DNA of 6,724 nucleotides from an uncultured Cloacibacillus sp. (GCA_934511335.1 CAKSWL010000116.1:1-6724), one strand, 5' to 3'. Positions 1-6,542 are shown, counted from the stretch's first letter. Notes: a model not told the origin generated them from the letters alone. Made by a program: numbers and translations.

Positions 1-928
1 TGGCCGGGTAGGTGAATCCGGGCGGGTCGGAATAGGAGACGGTCCTGATGGGCCACTGCTGGTTGTAGAGCGAGAGCGCCGAGGGGTGGTGCAGCAGGTC
101 CATGTGCGCCTCCCAGTAGGCTTTGATGCTGCCCACGTCTTTCCAGTATGGTCTGTCGTCGCCGGGCAGCTTGTTGGTGGAGAAGTCGTAAGCCATGAGC
201 TTGCAGCCTTTGAAAAGCATCGGCAGAATGTCGCGCCCGAAGTCGTGCGTGCTGTCTTTGCGCTCGTTGTCGGAGAGGACCGATTCCTCGAGGATCTCGC
301 GCTCAAAGATGTAGTTGCCCATGGAGACGAAGCTGTAGCCGGGGCGTCCGGGGATCTCCGGCGGCACGGCGGGTTTTTCGACGAAGTCTATGATGCGCCC
401 GTCTGTGTCGGTCGCGATGCAGCCGAACTGGCTCGCCTCGGAGGAGGGGACGACATAGGCCGCCACCGTAACGTCGGCGTTATTGTCCATGTGATAGGCC
501 AGCATCTGTTCGACGTCCATTTTGTAGACGTGGTCGGCGGCGAAGATGCAGATACGGTCTGCGTCGAAGAGCGTCACAAGGTGCATGTTCTGGAAAATCG
601 CGTCCGCCGTGCCCTCGTACCAGCGCTCCCCGTCCCACATCTGCGCGGGGACAACGTTGACGAAGAAGTCGCGGCCGCGCAGAGCGCCGCCGAACTGCCA
701 GCCCTTGCCGATATGCTCGTGAAGCGATTGGCTCTTGAACTGTATCAGGCAGTATATTGAAAAAAGCCCGCTGTTGACCATATTTGACAGTGCGAAGTCT
801 ATGATGCGGTATTTTGCGGCGAAGGGTACGGCGGGCTTCGCCCTGTACATCGTCAGGGGCATCAGTCGTTCTCCCTTTCCGCCCGCAAGGACCATTCCGA
901 GTACGCGTCCGTATTTTCCGTGAATCAT
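1..928 (-). CDS. glgC: Glucose-1-phosphate adenylyltransferase (ADP-glucose pyrophosphorylase), 3'-truncated by window edge
   Basis: GlgC makes ADP-glucose and pyrophosphate from ATP and glucose-1-phosphate, the committed step of bacterial glycogen synthesis, in the cytoplasm. Reading from ATG at 928, the frame is open to base 1 (309 codons). It shows the nucleotidyltransferase signature LAGGKGERL at residues 14-22, RAKPAVPF at 29-36, RIIDFALSN at 41-49, GTADAIFQN at 106-114, DHVYKMD at 132-138, a downstream FVEKP and a YWKDVGSIKAYWEAHMDLL block. The family is about 400-420 residues, so roughly 100 residues, mainly the C-terminal beta-helix, lie outside the window. The start is fixed by AGGAGG at 938-943, 9 nt upstream, and by the N-terminal alignment. 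The lysine at residue 39 aligns with E. coli Lys39 (fructose-1,6-bisphosphate activator site), but the usual FGGK there reads FAAK. It is the third gene of the glg set, 101 bp after glgA, with its own probable promoter. The identity is very secure; its allosteric behaviour cannot be judged. Confidence 0.96.
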   Translation of the reverse strand, partial: MIHGKYGRVLGMVLAGGKGERLMPLTMYRAKPAVPFAAKYRIIDFALSNMVNSGLFSIYCLIQFKSQSLHEHIGKGWQFGGALRGRDFFVNVVPAQMWDGERWYEGTADAIFQNMHLVTLFDADRICIFAADHVYKMDVEQMLAYHMDNNADVTVAAYVVPSSEASQFGCIATDTDGRIIDFVEKPAVPPEIPGRPGYSFVSMGNYIFEREILEESVLSDNERKDSTHDFGRDILPMLFKGCKLMAYDFSTNKLPGDDRPYWKDVGSIKAYWEAHMDLLHHPSALSLYNQQWPIRTVSYSDPPGFTYPA

Positions 929-937
929 TGAAGAAGG

Positions 938-943
938 CCTCCT
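938..943 (-). promoter_or_regulatory. Ribosome binding site of glgC
   Basis: The minus strand reads AGGAGG here, 9 nt before the ATG at 928. It is a full match to the anti-Shine-Dalgarno core and decides the glgC start codon. Confidence 0.85.
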
Positions 944-978
944 TTTCAAAGGATTACTATAGGTCTTGGCTTGCCGCT

Positions 979-1030
979 AACGTCTATCTTATTGCCTGTT
1001 ATTATAGTTGATTTAAATATAAACGTCTAT
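979..1030. repeat. 9-bp direct repeat AACGTCTAT flanking the glgC promoter -10
   Basis: AACGTCTAT occurs at 979-987 and again at 1022-1030, 43 bp start to start, close to four helical turns. The second copy covers the putative -35 (its last base is also the last base of the glgA stop codon) and the first lies just downstream of the predicted transcription start. The placement suits a pair of regulator sites. With only two short copies in AT-rich DNA, chance is a serious alternative. Confidence 0.35.
1001..1029 (-). promoter_or_regulatory. Probable sigma-70-type promoter for glgC, internal to the glg operon
   Basis: On the minus strand a consensus TATAAT (1006-1001) lies 17 bp downstream of TAGACG (1029-1024), which matches 4 of 6 positions of TTGACA. 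Transcription would begin near 993-995, giving a leader of about 65 nt. The hexamers fall between the glgA stop and the glgC start, so glgC could be expressed apart from glgP and glgA. The call rests on the perfect -10 and the good spacing only. Confidence 0.55.
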
Positions 1031-2490
1031 TAATCGGCGGCGATGATATCCTTGTAAAGCATGGCGTATTCTTTGGCCGAGGAATTCCAGGAGAAATCCT
1101 TGGCCATTGCGTTTTGTACGATCCTGTTCCACCGTTCGGGATCCTCCTTTGCCGCGAGGGCGCGCTTGAGCGCCTCTTCGAGCTCGGAGATGCTGTAGTC
1201 GGTGAAGAGGAATCCCGTGCCGTCCGGCGAACTGTCCGCGTCGATCACGGTGTCGGCGAGGCCGCCCGTGGCGCGCGCCACGGGAATGGTGCCGTAGGCG
1301 AAGGCGATGAGCTGAGAAAGGCCGCATGGTTCAAAGAGCGACGGCATTATCAGGATGTCTCCCGCGGCGTAGGCCAAGTGGGCCTTTTCCTCGCTGAAGG
1401 CGGTCACCGTCCGCACCGAGGACGAATGGCTGACCTCAAAGTCCGCGAGCTTCCTGTTGTAGAACTCATTCCCCGAGCCGATGATGAGGGCGTAGATTTT
1501 ATCGGGCATGAAACGTTCCAGCGCATCCAGCATGATGTCGACGCCCTTTTGCTCTGTGAGGCGGCCGACGAATATTGTCAGGGGACGTCCGTCGTCCTCC
1601 CAGCCGCATGTCTCCATCAGCGCGCGGCGGCAGGTTTTTTTGCCGTCGCGGTGGCTGAGGTCGTAATGTGCGGGCAGGAGAGGGTCCTTGCGCGGATTCC
1701 AAATGTCGTAGTCGATGCCGTTCAGTATGCCGCGCAGCCTGCCCTTGTTCGCCGACATTACGCCGTCGAGGCCGAAACCGCCGTCGTAAGTCTGGATGTC
1801 CCATGAGTAGCTGGGGCTTACGGTAGTTATCGCCTCCGAGGTGTTCAGCGCGCCCTTCATGAGGTTGACGAGGCCGTAGAATTCAAGCGACGCAGGGTCG
1901 AACGCCGAGAAGGAATCGGGGATGAACCCCCATCCGTTTAGGCATTCTCGCTGGAAAAGCCCCTGGTGCGCCATGTTGTGTATCGTATAGACGGTGTCGA
2001 AGTCTCCGGCCATCGCGGAGTAGTGACGGTGCCAACGCAGGGCGCTTGGGATGATCGCCGTGGGCCAGTCGTGCGCGTGGACGATCTGCGGTTTCCAGCG
2101 CGCCGCTCTGGAAAGTTCGAAGGCTGCGTATGAGAGGAAGATCATCGGTTCGGCGGTGGCGGCGTTCATCTCTTCCGGGTAGATGTTTTTATTGGCGAAA
2201 AGTTCGTCGTTTTCCAGGATGTAGATGGGAAGGCCGGCGATACAGGCGCGCCAGACCTTGGCGGAAATGGCGCGCCAGTTGAGCGCGGCCGTGACCGCGC
2301 CCAGCGGGCGGGCGGGAAGGGCGGACAGCTCACGCGCCCTTTCCAGCACTCCGGGCCAGGCCGGCATCAGGACGCGCGCGTCAATGCCGTTTCTACGGAG
2401 CGCCTTTGGCAGCGAGCCCACCACGTCGCCGAGGCCCCCCGTTTTCGCAAGGGGGGCGCACTCTGGCGACACGTGCAGTATCTTTTGCAC
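1030..2490 (-). CDS. glgA: Glycogen synthase (ADP-glucose type), GT5 family
   Basis: GlgA transfers glucose from ADP-glucose to the non-reducing end of alpha-1,4-glucan. With the GTG start at 2490 the protein has 486 residues, normal for the family. It opens with QKILHVSPE and the ADP-glucose-binding KTGGL at residues 16-20. HAHDW follows at 138-142, the GT-B C-terminal domain entry GRLTEQKG at 309-316, EPCGL at 387-391 with the conserved glutamate, and the GTIPVARATGGLADTV segment at 400-415. The frame stays open upstream to ATG at 2511 and GTG at 2550. I prefer 2490 because an AAGGA element sits 9 nt before it and family members begin one or two residues before ILHVS; the ATG at 2511 has no visible Shine-Dalgarno and is the main alternative. 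The gene follows the fusion gene by 22 nt (1 nt if 2511 is used), so the two are almost certainly co-transcribed. No key residue appears to be missing. Confidence 0.96.
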   Translation of the reverse strand: MQKILHVSPECAPLAKTGGLGDVVGSLPKALRRNGIDARVLMPAWPGVLERARELSALPARPLGAVTAALNWRAISAKVWRACIAGLPIYILENDELFANKNIYPEEMNAATAEPMIFLSYAAFELSRAARWKPQIVHAHDWPTAIIPSALRWHRHYSAMAGDFDTVYTIHNMAHQGLFQRECLNGWGFIPDSFSAFDPASLEFYGLVNLMKGALNTSEAITTVSPSYSWDIQTYDGGFGLDGVMSANKGRLRGILNGIDYDIWNPRKDPLLPAHYDLSHRDGKKTCRRALMETCGWEDDGRPLTIFVGRLTEQKGVDIMLDALERFMPDKIYALIIGSGNEFYNRKLADFEVSHSSSVRTVTAFSEEKAHLAYAAGDILIMPSLFEPCGLSQLIAFAYGTIPVARATGGLADTVIDADSSPDGTGFLFTDYSISELEEALKRALAAKEDPERWNRIVQNAMAKDFSWNSSAKEYAMLYKDIIAAD

Positions 2491-2512
2491 AAATTCGTTT
2501 CCTTTTTCCATT

Positions 2513-5500
2513 TTAATGTCCGCAGAATACGGTACCATAAGCCTTTTCACAATATTCGTGCACCACCCTGTGTGTATTGAAGTAGCTAGCGTTCACCGCT
2601 ATTGCGAATTTCATCATGCTTATCCACCTCTTGCGGTCGGTGTAATAGGCGGGGATGATCTTCTCCTCCAGCTTATTATAGAGGTCTATGGCGTCTTCCG
2701 CCTCGTTATACTCCACCAACCCGTTTTCCGTAGGTTCCGGCCCGATCGCCCAGCCGGTCTTGCCCTCGATGCAGCCCTCTATCCACCAGCCGTCGAGGAC
2801 GGAGAAGTTCATGACTCCGTTGTGAACGCATTTCATGCCGCTTGTGCCGGAGGCCTCGCGCGGGCGGATCGGCGTGTTGAGCCAGAGATCTACGCCCGAA
2901 GTGATAAACTTCGCGGGGCCCATATTGTAGTTTTCGATAAAGACCACGGGCAGCTCTGCGCCGAGTTCTCGGGCGATGTTGTTTATCTTCTGCAGGATGG
3001 CCTTTCCAGGCTCGTCGTGCGGGTGCGCCTTGCCGGAGAAGATGAACTGCACCTTGCCCTTGCCGATATCCACGAGGCGCCGGATGTCGGTAAAGACGAG
3101 GTCCGCCCGCTTATAAGTCGCGGCGCGGCGCGCGAAACCAATCGTCAGCACGTCGGGGTCAAGCTGCCGTCCCGTCTCTTCGAGGACGAAGGCGAGCAGC
3201 TTCATCTTCGCCGCTTGGTGCGCCTTCCACACCTCTTCGTCTGGGATGTGCAGGGCCTGCATCAGCCGCGAGGGATCATTCTTCCATCCGGGGATATAGG
3301 CGTCGTATAGCTTGGCGAAGCTCGGAGAAGTCCAGGTAGTCGAATGGACGCCGTTCGTTATCCAGTCGATCGATTCATCGCCGAACATCGCGCGGCTTAC
3401 CAGCGCGTGTTTGTGCGAGACGCCGTTGACATAGCGGGAGAGCTTGAGCGCGAGGTCCGTCATCGAGAGGCCGTTGCCGCCGATGTGCTGGCGCAGTATG
3501 TGCGCGACGTCGCCGTCCATCACCTGATCGATGAGGTCGTAAGAGAAGAAGTCGTGTCCCGCCGCTACTGGTGTGTGCGTCGTGAAGATGACCTGGCTCC
3601 TGACCTTTTCGATGTCGCCGTAGCCCTGCTCTCGCAGAAGTTCGAGCGTGAGAAAGCCAGCGTGCCCCTCGTTAAGGTGGAAGGTCGAAATGTTGCGGTA
3701 GCCCATGTCGCGCAGCAGGCGCAGGCCGCCGATGCCGAGGATCAGCTCCTGGCAGAGGCGGTACTTGTTGTCGCCGCCGTAGAGTTCCGCCGTCAGCTGC
3801 CGGTCTTCGGGGCTGTTTTCCGGCAGGTCGCTATCGAGGAAATAAATGGGCAGCGGGTGCTCGGTCTGTCCGGTCAGCATATAGCACCAGGCGCCTATCG
3901 TCACCGGCCGTCCGTTCATCGTGATCGTCACTCGGTTCGGCAGCTGGGTCATGAAATCGCGCGGATTCCACTCCACGGGATATTCCGTTTGGCGCCCGTC
4001 CTTGTTGATCTTCTGGGCGAAATATCCCTTTTTGTAAAGCAGCGTCATCGCCACCATCGGCACGCCAAGGTCGGCCGAACTCTTTAAAATATCTCCCGCG
4101 AGCACCCCAAGGCCGCCGGAGTAGGTTGGTATCTCCGGCTTGAGCGCGATTTCCATCGAGAAATAGGCGGTGTTTCTAAAAGCCGGATCATGCTCAAGCG
4201 TCGCGAGCAGCGAGTTTGCAAGGTTTGTTCCGTAATTCATTTTATTCGTCTTCTCCGATCCATTTGTATTTTGTTCGCTTTCCGTCTCCTGGTCACGGCG
4301 TTTCCCCATGCGCGGCATGATGTCGCGCACGGCCACCGCGGCGGCGTTGGGCCGTTCCTTAGTATTGCCGGCGGCCTCTCGGAGATTTTTCAGCAGCGGC
4401 TTGATAAACTCTCTCCCCGAGGCTGCCTCGGCCAGCTGCGCGGCGCGGACGGCGTAAGAGATGACCTGCTTTGTCTCGACGCCGGCGATATCGCTGAAGA
4501 ACCAGGCGCACGAGGTATATATAAACAGCCGCATGCGCTCCATTTCTATCAAGTCCGTTATTCTGCCGGATTCTTTCTCGGAGATATCGCCGAATCTCTC
4601 CGCCACGAAGGCTTCATTGTGTTTTGAACGTTCTTCCCCGCTGAGCGCGCGTCCGCATTTATAAAGGTCTATGGCCTCGTTGCGCAGCTTCCAGGGATCG
4701 CCGTAGACCGCTATCTTTTCTTCGAACAGCTCGTCGACGGCGGCGGAGAGATGGTCAAAGGCCTCGCGCAGCGGGCCGCGCCATTTCTGATTCCAGCCTG
4801 GCTCTCCCCCAGTGTGGCAGCCGCAGTCGCCGCGCCACCGCTCGATGCCGTGCGCGCAGGACCAGGAGGTGTTTTCTTCTATTATGCAGCTTGCCGTGGG
4901 CGGATGTTTTGCTAGAAATTCTTCGATGGAGGGCAGGTTTATCCTCTCGTCGAGCTCCATCTGCTCAAACATGCGCGCGAGGGCCATCTCGCCGAATTTG
5001 TGATGGTGCCCGTAGCTCTCTCCGTCCGTCGCCGTCACCAGCAGACGGTTTTCTCCCGCGGACGCGGCGCGCAGCGCGGCCTCTTTGAAGAGATCCCCAT
5101 TATTGAGGAGCCCGCCGAAGGCGATGCCCTGCGCCAATCCGGCGTGATAGAAAATTATCGTGATCGAAAGCCCCGAGGGCAGCTCGCAGCGGTAGGGGCG
5201 CGTGACGTCGAGGTTTGCCCCTCTTGGGGTCAGCAGCGGCCCCGATTCTGTGATCACCGCCCGGCACTGATGCGGCGCAAGGATCGTAAACTCGATCCCG
5301 CAGGCGGCCAGCGTCTCCAGCGTCGGTATATTGACGGCCGTTTCCGGCAGCCACATGCCCTTTGGCGCGCGCCCGAAACGGTATTTGAAATCCTCGACGC
5401 CCCAAATGGTCTGGGTGAGCCTGTCCCGCTCGGAGGCCAGCGGCATGATGATGTGGTTGTAGGCCTGAGCGAGCGCTCGTGACTGTGATTCTATGAGCGT

Positions 5501-5770
5501 TTTGTTGAGCGCTGGCGAATTTGCCTCTATCCATTTGTGGAGCGTGGGGCCGAAATCAAAACTCAGCCTTGAGTAGTTGTTTATCTCCGTTTTGATGCGC
5601 CCGTCAACGCCCAGGATCTTAGCGCAGCTGTTTGGCAGATAACATTCGGAGCAGACGCGCTCGTTCCAGTCGTGCGCCGGACTGGCGGTCGGGTCGCGCA
5701 AGACGGCTCCCGTCCAGGGGTCTTCACGCGGAGGCTGATAGAAATGTCCGTGGATTGCAATATTTATCAA
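2513..5770 (-). CDS. glgP: Fusion protein: N-terminal GH57 glycoside hydrolase domain + C-terminal alpha-glucan (glycogen) phosphorylase
   Basis: One uninterrupted 1085-codon frame. Residues 1 to about 485 are a GH57 domain of the type often annotated with DUF3536. Region I is HGHFYQPP (7-14); GMWLPE holds the expected nucleophile Glu143; TATDGES holds the expected acid/base Asp249; a cysteine-rich SWSCAHGIERW...CGCH stretch lies at 302-319. Residues about 489-510 are a polar linker (Gln, Glu, Asn, Ser, Lys). Residues 511-1085 form a complete short bacterial GT35 phosphorylase, which releases glucose-1-phosphate from alpha-glucan: AYFSMEIAL at 535-543, YSGGLGVLAGD at 550-560, then HLNEGHAGF, THTPVAAGHDFF, WITNGVHSTTW, ARRAATYKRADL, and the pyridoxal-phosphate lysine Lys980 within EASGTSGMK. 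The start is TTG at 5770, supported by AGGAGG 7 nt upstream. It is the first gene of the glg operon, just before glgA. The phosphorylase call is near certain; the GH57 reaction (amylase, branching or transferase) cannot be told from sequence. Two separate proteins produced by internal initiation at 4240 remain possible. Confidence 0.93.
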   Translation of the reverse strand: MINIAIHGHFYQPPREDPWTGAVLRDPTASPAHDWNERVCSECYLPNSCAKILGVDGRIKTEINNYSRLSFDFGPTLHKWIEANSPALNKTLIESQSRALAQAYNHIIMPLASERDRLTQTIWGVEDFKYRFGRAPKGMWLPETAVNIPTLETLAACGIEFTILAPHQCRAVITESGPLLTPRGANLDVTRPYRCELPSGLSITIIFYHAGLAQGIAFGGLLNNGDLFKEAALRAASAGENRLLVTATDGESYGHHHKFGEMALARMFEQMELDERINLPSIEEFLAKHPPTASCIIEENTSWSCAHGIERWRGDCGCHTGGEPGWNQKWRGPLREAFDHLSAAVDELFEEKIAVYGDPWKLRNEAIDLYKCGRALSGEERSKHNEAFVAERFGDISEKESGRITDLIEMERMRLFIYTSCAWFFSDIAGVETKQVISYAVRAAQLAEAASGREFIKPLLKNLREAAGNTKERPNAAAVAVRDIMPRMGKRRDQETESEQNTNGSEKTNKMNYGTNLANSLLATLEHDPAFRNTAYFSMEIALKPEIPTYSGGLGVLAGDILKSSADLGVPMVAMTLLYKKGYFAQKINKDGRQTEYPVEWNPRDFMTQLPNRVTITMNGRPVTIGAWCYMLTGQTEHPLPIYFLDSDLPENSPEDRQLTAELYGGDNKYRLCQELILGIGGLRLLRDMGYRNISTFHLNEGHAGFLTLELLREQGYGDIEKVRSQVIFTTHTPVAAGHDFFSYDLIDQVMDGDVAHILRQHIGGNGLSMTDLALKLSRYVNGVSHKHALVSRAMFGDESIDWITNGVHSTTWTSPSFAKLYDAYIPGWKNDPSRLMQALHIPDEEVWKAHQAAKMKLLAFVLEETGRQLDPDVLTIGFARRAATYKRADLVFTDIRRLVDIGKGKVQFIFSGKAHPHDEPGKAILQKINNIARELGAELPVVFIENYNMGPAKFITSGVDLWLNTPIRPREASGTSGMKCVHNGVMNFSVLDGWWIEGCIEGKTGWAIGPEPTENGLVEYNEAEDAIDLYNKLEEKIIPAYYTDRKRWISMMKFAIAVNASYFNTHRVVHEYCEKAYGTVFCGH
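4238..4270 (-). other. Fusion junction with possible internal start codon for a free-standing phosphorylase
   Basis: In-frame ATG at 4240-4238 (residue 511) sits where a stand-alone short GlgP would begin: the next residues (NYGTNLANSLLATLEHDP) lead straight into the conserved AYFSME block, and the product would be 575 residues, a normal length. A GGAG element lies 12 nt upstream, a weak and rather distant Shine-Dalgarno. The 40 bases at 4241-4280 have only 14 G or C, well below the flanking coding sequence. Whether the ATG is used cannot be seen from sequence. Confidence 0.35.
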
Positions 5771-5777
5771 ATGTGAG

Positions 5778-5783
5778 CCTCCT
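5778..5783 (-). promoter_or_regulatory. Ribosome binding site that decides the TTG start of the GH57-phosphorylase gene
   Basis: The minus strand reads GAGGAGG ending 7 nt before TTG at 5770. The residues after that TTG (INIAIHGHFYQPP) are exactly the GH57 N-terminus, so there is no room for a downstream ATG, and no in-frame ATG lies close upstream. Confidence 0.85.
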
Positions 5784-5794
5784 CAAAATATAAT

Positions 5795-5812
5795 TGCCAT
5801 AAAGCCGTGGCA
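5795..5812. repeat. Inverted repeat TGCCA-N8-TGGCA at the predicted glg transcription start
   Basis: TGCCA at 5795-5799 and TGGCA at 5808-5812 form perfect 5-bp arms around 8 bases. The repeat coincides with the predicted start of the glg operon transcript, so it could be an operator, or a small hairpin at the extreme 5' end of the mRNA just before the ribosome binding site. The arms are short and chance is possible. Confidence 0.3.
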
Positions 5813-5819
5813 TGATATG

Positions 5820-5849
5820 ATTATACTATCAAGACAGGCTATTGGTCAT
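5820..5849 (-). promoter_or_regulatory. Probable promoter of the glgP-glgA(-glgC) operon
   Basis: On the minus strand, a consensus TATAAT (5825-5820) lies 18 bp from ATGACC (5849-5844), which matches 4 of 6 bases of TTGACA. The predicted start is near 5812-5814, with a leader of about 43 nt. The 124-bp gap between the divergent genes leaves little other room for this operon's promoter. No equally good promoter is seen for the plus-strand gene in the same gap; the AT-rich stretch 5852-5871 (two ACGAAT copies around ATTTAAATATA) is the likeliest place for it. Confidence 0.55.
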
Positions 5850-5879
5850 AAACGAATTTAAATATACGAATGAGTATCG

Positions 5880-5885
5880 AGGAGG
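5880..5885 (+). promoter_or_regulatory. Ribosome binding site of the GHKL ATPase gene
   Basis: AGGAGG ends 9 nt before the ATG at 5895 and fixes that start codon. Confidence 0.85.
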
Positions 5886-5894
5886 ATAAGCCGT

Positions 5895-6452
5895 ATGCTT
5901 GAAGATCTTTCTGCACATGTACTGGATATTTCCGAAAACAGCACGATGGCCGGCGCCGACGAGGTGGAAATCACCATCAACGAAGACGAAAGGGAAGACC
6001 TGCTTCTCTTTTCGGTAAAAGACAACGGCCGCGGCATGAGCCCGGAGTTTGTCGCGAAGGTGACGGATCCGTTCACTACCACGAGGACGACGCGCCGCGT
6101 CGGTATGGGGCTGCCCTTTCTGCGCCAGTCGGCGGAGCTCTGCGGCGGCGCCCTGACGATCGATTCCACGGTGGGAGTCGGGACCACCATCACCGCGACA
6201 TTCAAGTACAGCAGCGTCGATCGCCCCCCGCTCGGAGATATGCCCGCGACGGTCATGACGCTGGTGATGGGCTCGCCTAACGTCCATTGGAGATACAGGC
6301 ACCTTGTTAACGGACGCGAATTCCTGCTCGATACCGACGAGATAGCGGCGGCCCTTGACGGCGACCGCGAAATGCTTGCCTCACCCGATGTCGGCCTCTG
6401 GCTGCGCGACAACATCCGCGAAGAGCTTGAGGCGCTGCGGTCCGGAGAGTAA
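5895..6452 (+). CDS. Stand-alone GHKL (HATPase_c) ATP-binding protein of the type found with [FeFe]-hydrogenase genes
   Basis: A 185-residue cytoplasmic protein that is essentially one histidine-kinase-like ATPase domain. The N box is DISENS (residues 11-16), the G1 box DNGRGM (43-48), the G2 box VGMGLP (69-74), and GGALTIDSTVGVGTTI (84-99) completes the fold. There is no phospho-acceptor histidine domain, sensor domain, signal peptide or membrane segment, so it is not an ordinary sensor kinase. Residues 109-185 are a family-specific tail starting DRPPLGD and ending in an acidic helix. I recall proteins with this tail encoded between subunits of NADH-dependent [FeFe] hydrogenases in anaerobic Firmicutes and Thermotogae, where their role is undefined; that link is recollection, not shown here. 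In this window it stands alone: glg operon divergently upstream, 6S RNA downstream. The start is set by AGGAGG 9 nt away. The ATPase fold is secure; substrate, partner and function are unknown, and an anti-sigma or switch-kinase role is an alternative. Confidence 0.88.
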   Translation: MLEDLSAHVLDISENSTMAGADEVEITINEDEREDLLLFSVKDNGRGMSPEFVAKVTDPFTTTRTTRRVGMGLPFLRQSAELCGGALTIDSTVGVGTTITATFKYSSVDRPPLGDMPATVMTLVMGSPNVHWRYRHLVNGREFLLDTDEIAAALDGDREMLASPDVGLWLRDNIREELEALRSGE

Positions 6453-6508
6453 TCTTTTGACAGCAGCGGTGTTTATACTTAATCCGCCCCTATTTTTCCG
6501 TGCGCCAC

Positions 6509-6536
6509 TTGTTTTTTTCTGTTTCGGGGTTATAAT
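6509..6536 (+). promoter_or_regulatory. Probable promoter of the 6S RNA gene
   Basis: A perfect TATAAT at 6531-6536 is preceded, 16 bp away, by TTGTTT at 6509-6514 (matches TTG of TTGACA). The start would fall near 6543, just before the structured RNA. No open reading frame follows, as expected for a non-coding transcript. Confidence 0.6.
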
Positions 6537-6542
6537 TTAAGC

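Noticed and set aside
86..760. Plus-strand ORF of 224 codons
   Set aside because: Antisense to glgC, whose conserved motifs are unmistakable on the minus strand; the translation resembles no family I know and has no good ribosome binding site.
1114..4087. Long plus-strand ORFs at 1114-1806, 2225-3310 and 3344-4087
   Set aside because: All lie opposite glgA or the fusion gene and are high-GC shadow frames with Arg/Val/Ala-rich, family-less translations.
1011..5866. Shared ATTTAAATATA in both intergenic regions (1011-1021 approximately, and 5856-5866)
   Set aside because: Low-complexity AT sequence in AT-rich spacers; the match fails after about 10 bases in the first copy (ATTTAAATATAAA versus ATTTAAATATACG) and orientation relative to the genes differs, so chance is the simplest reading.
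5829..6415. Minus-strand ORFs opposite the GHKL ATPase
   Set aside because: Shadow frames of a gene with clear N, G1 and G2 boxes and a strong ribosome binding site on the plus strand.
6457..6479. TTGACA followed by TATACT as a second promoter
   Set aside because: The hexamers are individually good but only 11 bp apart, too close for a sigma-70 promoter; TATACT has no acceptable -35 at 16-18 bp.
6453..6520. Rho-independent terminator after the ATPase gene, using the T-run at 6512-6518
   Set aside because: No stem-loop is found immediately before the T-run; the only complementary GC-rich pieces are about 65 bases apart.
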